From NCBI GenBank assembly GCA_030248195.1, contig JASAND010020306.1:34551-98550 (forward strand): 64,000 nucleotides of DNA, written 5' to 3'. The first letter of the stretch is position 1. Every line of letters starts with the position of its first letter. The notes under the pieces were generated by a model. It did not search any database, was not told the origin of the DNA, and saw only the letters and a program-made list of their open reading frames with translations. Source of the stretch: Trissonchulus latispiculum. Its lineage: Eukaryota > Nematoda > Enoplea > Enoplida > Ironidae. A program made the translations under genes and the position numbers. This document shows, one piece after another, positions 59,738-64,000 of this stretch.

Positions 59738-60736
59738 ATGGCAACTGTTGACTTAAATAAACTTTGGTATTCACCTGAGTCTGCTGCTGCTTTTGGTGGG
59801 GTAGATGCATTATACAACATTGCTAAAAACAATGGGATAAAGATCAGCAAAGCGAAGGTGAAAGAATGGCTGAAGAGACAAATGATTTATTCACGTACTA
59901 AACTACCAAGATACAAATTTGAACGGGAACCTATCATAAGCACACTAGATCAAACATGGGCAGCTGATCTCGCTGACATGTCATCCCTGAGTAATTTTAA
60001 CGGCGGCGTCAAATTTCTTCTCGTTGTAGTCGATGAATTTTCTCGCTATACATGGGTCCGTCCGTTGAAATCAAAGCATGCTAATGCAGTAATAGATTCA
60101 TTCAATGATATATTTACTACATCAGAAAGAAAACCTGCAAGCACATTTACTGATCGAGGAAGAGAATTCACCGCAACCTCAGTTGTTCAGTTTCTGAAGG
60201 ATAACAGTATTCATCCATATTTCAGCACTGACGAAAATACAAAAAGTAGTATAGCGGAGAGGACAATTCAGGAACTGAAAAAACGAATATACAAATTTTG
60301 CTTCAGTCAAGACAAATTTCGTTATGTCGAACAGTTACAAAGCCTTGTGGATGGACTGAATAAAAGAAAAATGACAATACTGAAAGGTCTAAGTCCAAGC
60401 GGTGTAAATCCTGAAAATCAAGTTGAAATCTACAACTATCAAAAAAATAGAGTCAAAAAAGAAGCTAAACCTTATAGTTTTTCTATTGGAGATACAGTGA
60501 GAGTTCAGCTAATTAAACAAGCCACCGCCAAAGGATATGAGCCTACCTATTCTCAAGAAATTTTTAAAGTTTCTCGACGGTTCATGGGCTACAAACATAG
60601 ATATAAACTTGAAGATAATAATAATTCAGTCCTCTGGCCTTCTTTTTATTCTCAAGAATTATTACATGTTCCTAATTCAACTGACCAAAAAGATCTTGCC
60701 TTAAAGACTATTCCTAAACGGAAAGTTACTATTTAG
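59738..60736 (+). CDS. Retroviral-type integrase of Maverick
   Basis: 332 residues (an in-frame ATG 15 nt upstream could also be used). N-terminal LWYSPESAAAFGG is typical of Polinton integrases. The catalytic core has D in WAADLADM, D in TFTDRGREF and E in SSIAERTIQEL, so the DDE set is intact. An SH3-like C-terminal region is present (FSIGDTVRVQLIKQ, WPSFYSQELLHV). It should join the ends of element DNA to the host chromosome. It is followed 8 nt later by the polymerase. Confidence 0.92.
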   Translation: MATVDLNKLWYSPESAAAFGGVDALYNIAKNNGIKISKAKVKEWLKRQMIYSRTKLPRYKFEREPIISTLDQTWAADLADMSSLSNFNGGVKFLLVVVDEFSRYTWVRPLKSKHANAVIDSFNDIFTTSERKPASTFTDRGREFTATSVVQFLKDNSIHPYFSTDENTKSSIAERTIQELKKRIYKFCFSQDKFRYVEQLQSLVDGLNKRKMTILKGLSPSGVNPENQVEIYNYQKNRVKKEAKPYSFSIGDTVRVQLIKQATAKGYEPTYSQEIFKVSRRFMGYKHRYKLEDNNNSVLWPSFYSQELLHVPNSTDQKDLALKTIPKRKVTI

Positions 60737-60744
60737 TTTCAGAT

Positions 60745-63700
60745 ATGGATAAGAAAGAGAAGGAGCCTCCCCCCTTTCAAATGCAACAATGTGATCAGTG
60801 TCCTGCACGATTCACCAGAAAAGACAACCTGCAAAACCATCGACGTCTCCGCCATCCTGAAGTTGCACCATCTTTTCTCTGCGATCAGTGTGATAAAAGA
60901 TATGCTACCAAACGACGCCTGGAGAAGCATTATAGTACTAATCACAGCTCAACAAAGAGTCCAAGTCCAGGAAATGACGAAAACGTTTCTGCTGATCAAG
61001 AAAACAATGAACCGATGGCATCCGAAGAGCAACGTGAAAGTATTCAGGGAGATATCAGAAACCCTAGTTTTGGACAAGATTTAAAGAATGAACACGATTC
61101 AAATAATGATAACACGGAACCACCTACCGATCTAATGGAAGACCAATCACCGACCCAAAACCCTGATGCTGAAAGCAAACGCGAGGTTGATCGCCATTTC
61201 ACTATCGAAGAAATCAGTTCTCATGAAAGTCCTAATCTCAAAACAACCGTAAGAGACTACAAAATCAGCTTCAGAAATCTCGACAATTTGCGAGAAACGG
61301 AGATGTACCAAATCCTGCATCAGGTATTCGCGGAAATTTTTGAAGAGTTATCACCACAATTTGAGGTCCACGACTACGTCAGAATTGTTCTGCAGAGTCC
61401 TATGCTGAATTATCCTATTTCTTTACCATTTACTCAAGTTAATGCCATCAACATAGAAATGATACTTGATGAAATTATGCGAGTACTCAACAGCAACGAA
61501 GACTTTCTATTGGATGAAGGAGTTCAGCTTAACATAATTCATACAAATTTTCCAAAGCCTGGAGGATCATATGGAAATAAGTTTAATTCGTGGCTAAGCA
61601 AAACAAAGAGAAGCCTAATAAGAATAAAGAACGATGACAATCTCTGTTGTGCGCGAGCTATTGTGGTAGGAAGGCATATTGCTGAATATGAGCGGAAACT
61701 CTGGAGCCGAAAACTGGTCTTTCCTAGAAACTCTAAAGGGCTGCAAAAGGACAAAGCCCTTCGACTACATGAAGATGCCAATGTCCCTGCTGGATTATGC
61801 GGATTAAAAGAGATTAAAATGTTTCAAGACTACCTACACGGTTTTCAGATCAATGTTTACTCAGGAGATATGTTTGGTGAACGTATATTTTCTGGGCCTG
61901 AGTCTCCCAAGATAATTAATCTTGTTTTGTACAGTGGACACTACGATGTCATCGTAAAGATGCCTGGATTTCTGCAGAAGGCATACTTTTGCACGCTATG
62001 TGGGAAAGGACACAGCCGAAAAGTTCACAGTTGTAAAAAGGGGTGTGAACATTGCCGACAAGCAAAATGCAGAGGCGGATTGGCATTCCCCATTTTTTGT
62101 GGGCTATGTAATCGTCAATGGCAAACAGAAGAATGCCATCGACTTCACTTAGAAACGGGTGTTTGTGCAAAGTATATTAAATGTAAAAACTGTTATTCCA
62201 TAGTGCCTCGCAAGTCTGAAGATCCAGAGAATCATAAGTGTGGGCTAGTTCAGTGTAGCATATGTAAGCAATGGCGGTCAACTGATGAATCTGAGCATAT
62301 CTGCTATCTCGAAAAGCCCAGCATTGGAAAACTCTCTCCCGAATATGTTTTTTATGATTTCGAATCGGCCCAAGAAGGGAATCTACACAAACCCAATCTT
62401 GTCGTCGCAAAATCAAACGAAGGCTTCAACATTTTCCGAGGGTGGAATTGCACCGAAGAATTTATGACTTACCTGTTTAAAAAGGCGGCCACTAAGCGAG
62501 CACAAATTATCGCCATAGCCCATAATTTTCAGGCTTACGATGCCTGGCCAATATTAAACTTTCTTCATAAGAAATCCATAAAGCCAAACGAAATTATTTT
62601 TCGTGGTTGCAAGGTATTACTGCTTTCTATTGGTCGACGACTGAAATTTATTGACTCGTACAATTTTATTCCCCTTCCTTTAAAAGCATTACCAAAAGCA
62701 TTTGGTTTGGGAACTGAACTGGTAAAAGGTATGTTTCCGCATCATTTCAATACTCCATGTCATCAAAACTACATTGGAGCGTTCCCAGAGAAAAAGTTTT
62801 TCGATCCTGACAGAATGAGCGTAAAAGATGCCATGGCTTTTCATGTGTGGTATGACAAAGAACGTGCCCATTACGAGGAAACGGGAAAACTATTTAACCT
62901 TCAACAAGAATTGGAAAAGTACTGCAAGTTGGATGTAGATATTTTAAGTGAAGCATGCTTGACCTTCCGTGATATATTTCTCGAAACTACTGCAATTGAT
63001 CCCTTCAAATCTGCAGTAACAATTGCATCCGCTTGTAACATACTTTATCGACTTCGATTTATGCCCCAGCATTCAATTGCCGTAATATCATCGGAAGGTT
63101 TACCACACAAGAAAGCATATTCAATGAAGGCTATAGGATGGTTAAAATGGATTGAGTATTTGACTGGTATTAAAATAAAGCATGCTAGAAATGGTGGCGA
63201 GTCAAAAATAGCTGGACACTACGTCGACGGTTACTCTAGTGACTTCAATGGGCGGCCTACGGTTTTTGAATTCCATGGCTGTCTGTTTCATTCCTGTGCG
63301 AAGTGCGAAACTAAATATGAAAGGAACCCATACTTTCTGTCATCACCAGCTGCAATCCGTAGAGCCAATTTGGATAAAATGCGAAAACTAAAGGCGGCTG
63401 GTTACTATATCATAGAACAATGGGAGTGTGATTGGGATAACGAAATTAGACAAAACAAAAAACTGCAAGAATTCATAAAGATCATGAACTTAAAGAAAAA
63501 AACCGCTCAGACCAAAAGATGCTTTCTTTGGTGGACGAGTGTGTCCAACGTATTTATATTACAAAGCGAAACCGGATGAGAAAATACGCCATTTGGATGT
63601 AACCAGCGAGTATCCTTTTGTCAACAAAACCTGTACTTATCCAGTTGGTGCTCCTGAAGTTATCACGTCTAATTTTGAGGACCCCGAATCTTATTTTGGT

Positions 63701-64000
63701 TTGATAGAATGTGATGTCCTGGCACCTCGACAACTGTTTTTACCTGTTTTGCCTATGAAAGCTAAGCAAAAGCTATTATTTCCCCTTTGCTCTAAGTGTG
63801 TAGAAGTAAACGTTAAAGGATCCTGTTGTCACTCAGACTATGAGAGAATACTTCATGGAACCTGGGTTTCTGAAGAACTGAAAATAGCTATTAGCTTGGG
63901 ATACAAAATTATCAATATTTACGAAGTATGGCATTGGCGAGAAGAAAATAGAAGTACAGATTTATTTAAAGATTTTATTAACACATTTCTGAAGATCAAA
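60745..64000 (+). pseudogene. polB: Protein-primed DNA polymerase B with zinc fingers; frame break
   Basis: The N terminus carries two C2H2 fingers (C16, C19, H32, H37; C46, C49, H62, H67), followed by the Polinton-type N-terminal region, a Cys-rich middle (about 415-510) and the exonuclease motifs YDFES (D538, E540), HNFQAYD (N594, D598) and YCKLD (Y726, D730). The frame ends at 63579. From about 63505 the homologous sequence continues in the +1 frame, with HLDVTSEYPF (motif A) and later WHWREENRSTDLFK, to the window edge. The shift coincides with the A run near 63496-63502, so one extra A, real or sequencing error, explains it. The rest of the palm and thumb is outside the window. Confidence 0.93.

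Larger units (their letters stand above)
50185..64000. mobile_element. Maverick/Polinton (adintovirus-like) element, right end cut
   Basis: At least 13.8 kb. It contains the hallmark set: protein-primed polymerase B, retroviral-type integrase, FtsK/HerA-like packaging ATPase, double jelly-roll major capsid and jelly-roll minor capsid, plus the two small conserved Maverick ORFs. The capsid block is on the minus strand and the replication block on the plus strand. A left accessory module has spliced genes. No adenain-type protease was found in the window. TIRs are not identified. Nearly all ORFs are open, so the copy is recent; the polymerase has one frame break. Confidence 0.92.

Overview
This is a repeat-rich piece of an invertebrate animal nuclear genome. 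One complete spliced host gene is present: a 15-exon ethanolamine-phosphate cytidylyltransferase (PCYT2) on the minus strand at 26519-33111, with both catalytic H-x-G-H motifs. Almost everything else that can be recognised is mobile DNA. The species cannot be named from the sequence. PCYT2 itself, BEL/Pao and Ty3-type LTR elements, a CR1-like LINE, tRNA-derived SINEs, hAT-, Harbinger- and Merlin-like MITEs and a Maverick/Polinton together point to a non-vertebrate metazoan.

Layout. 1-9.6 kb: decayed DNA with two Maverick/Polinton remnants (a capsid/ATPase junction at 2.3 kb and a DNA polymerase B tail at 4.6-6 kb), a foldback element at 6960-7743 and a broken reverse transcriptase at about 9 kb. 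9.6-15.4 kb: a rearranged Ty3-like LTR element with gag, an env-like gene and no pol, sharing one LTR with an upstream partial copy; its primer-binding site matches tRNA-Leu. 17.4-24.1 kb: a three-level nest. A BEL/Pao element sits in a MITE with 7-bp target duplications, and its gag is split by another member of the same MITE family. 24.2-26.2 kb: a SINE and two MITEs. 26.5-33.1 kb: PCYT2, with MITEs and microsatellites confined to introns. 33-43.6 kb: mostly non-coding, with a SINE and a hAT-like element that carries a 433-bp (AC)n tract. 43.6-47.7 kb: a CR1-like LINE on the minus strand. About 50-64 kb: a large, mostly intact Maverick/Polinton (adintovirus-like) element that runs off the right edge.

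The Maverick is the most interesting part. Its minus-strand block encodes penton-like minor capsid, a small basic core-like protein, double jelly-roll major capsid, packaging ATPase and two small conserved Maverick proteins. Its plus-strand right block encodes a PC4-like ssDNA-binding protein, a DDE integrase and a protein-primed DNA polymerase B with two N-terminal C2H2 zinc fingers and a 1-nt frameshift. The left side is an accessory module built like eukaryotic early genes: two divergent TATA promoters, small introns, and on the plus strand one non-coding leader exon followed by four open reading frames, each preceded by a 3' splice acceptor. Two of these ORFs are tandem paralogous pseudokinases (HRD changed to FRG and YRG). 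A related pair of Cys/His-motif proteins brackets the module. I infer that the accessory genes act on the host and that the leader is alternatively spliced to the different acceptors; neither is proven by the sequence.
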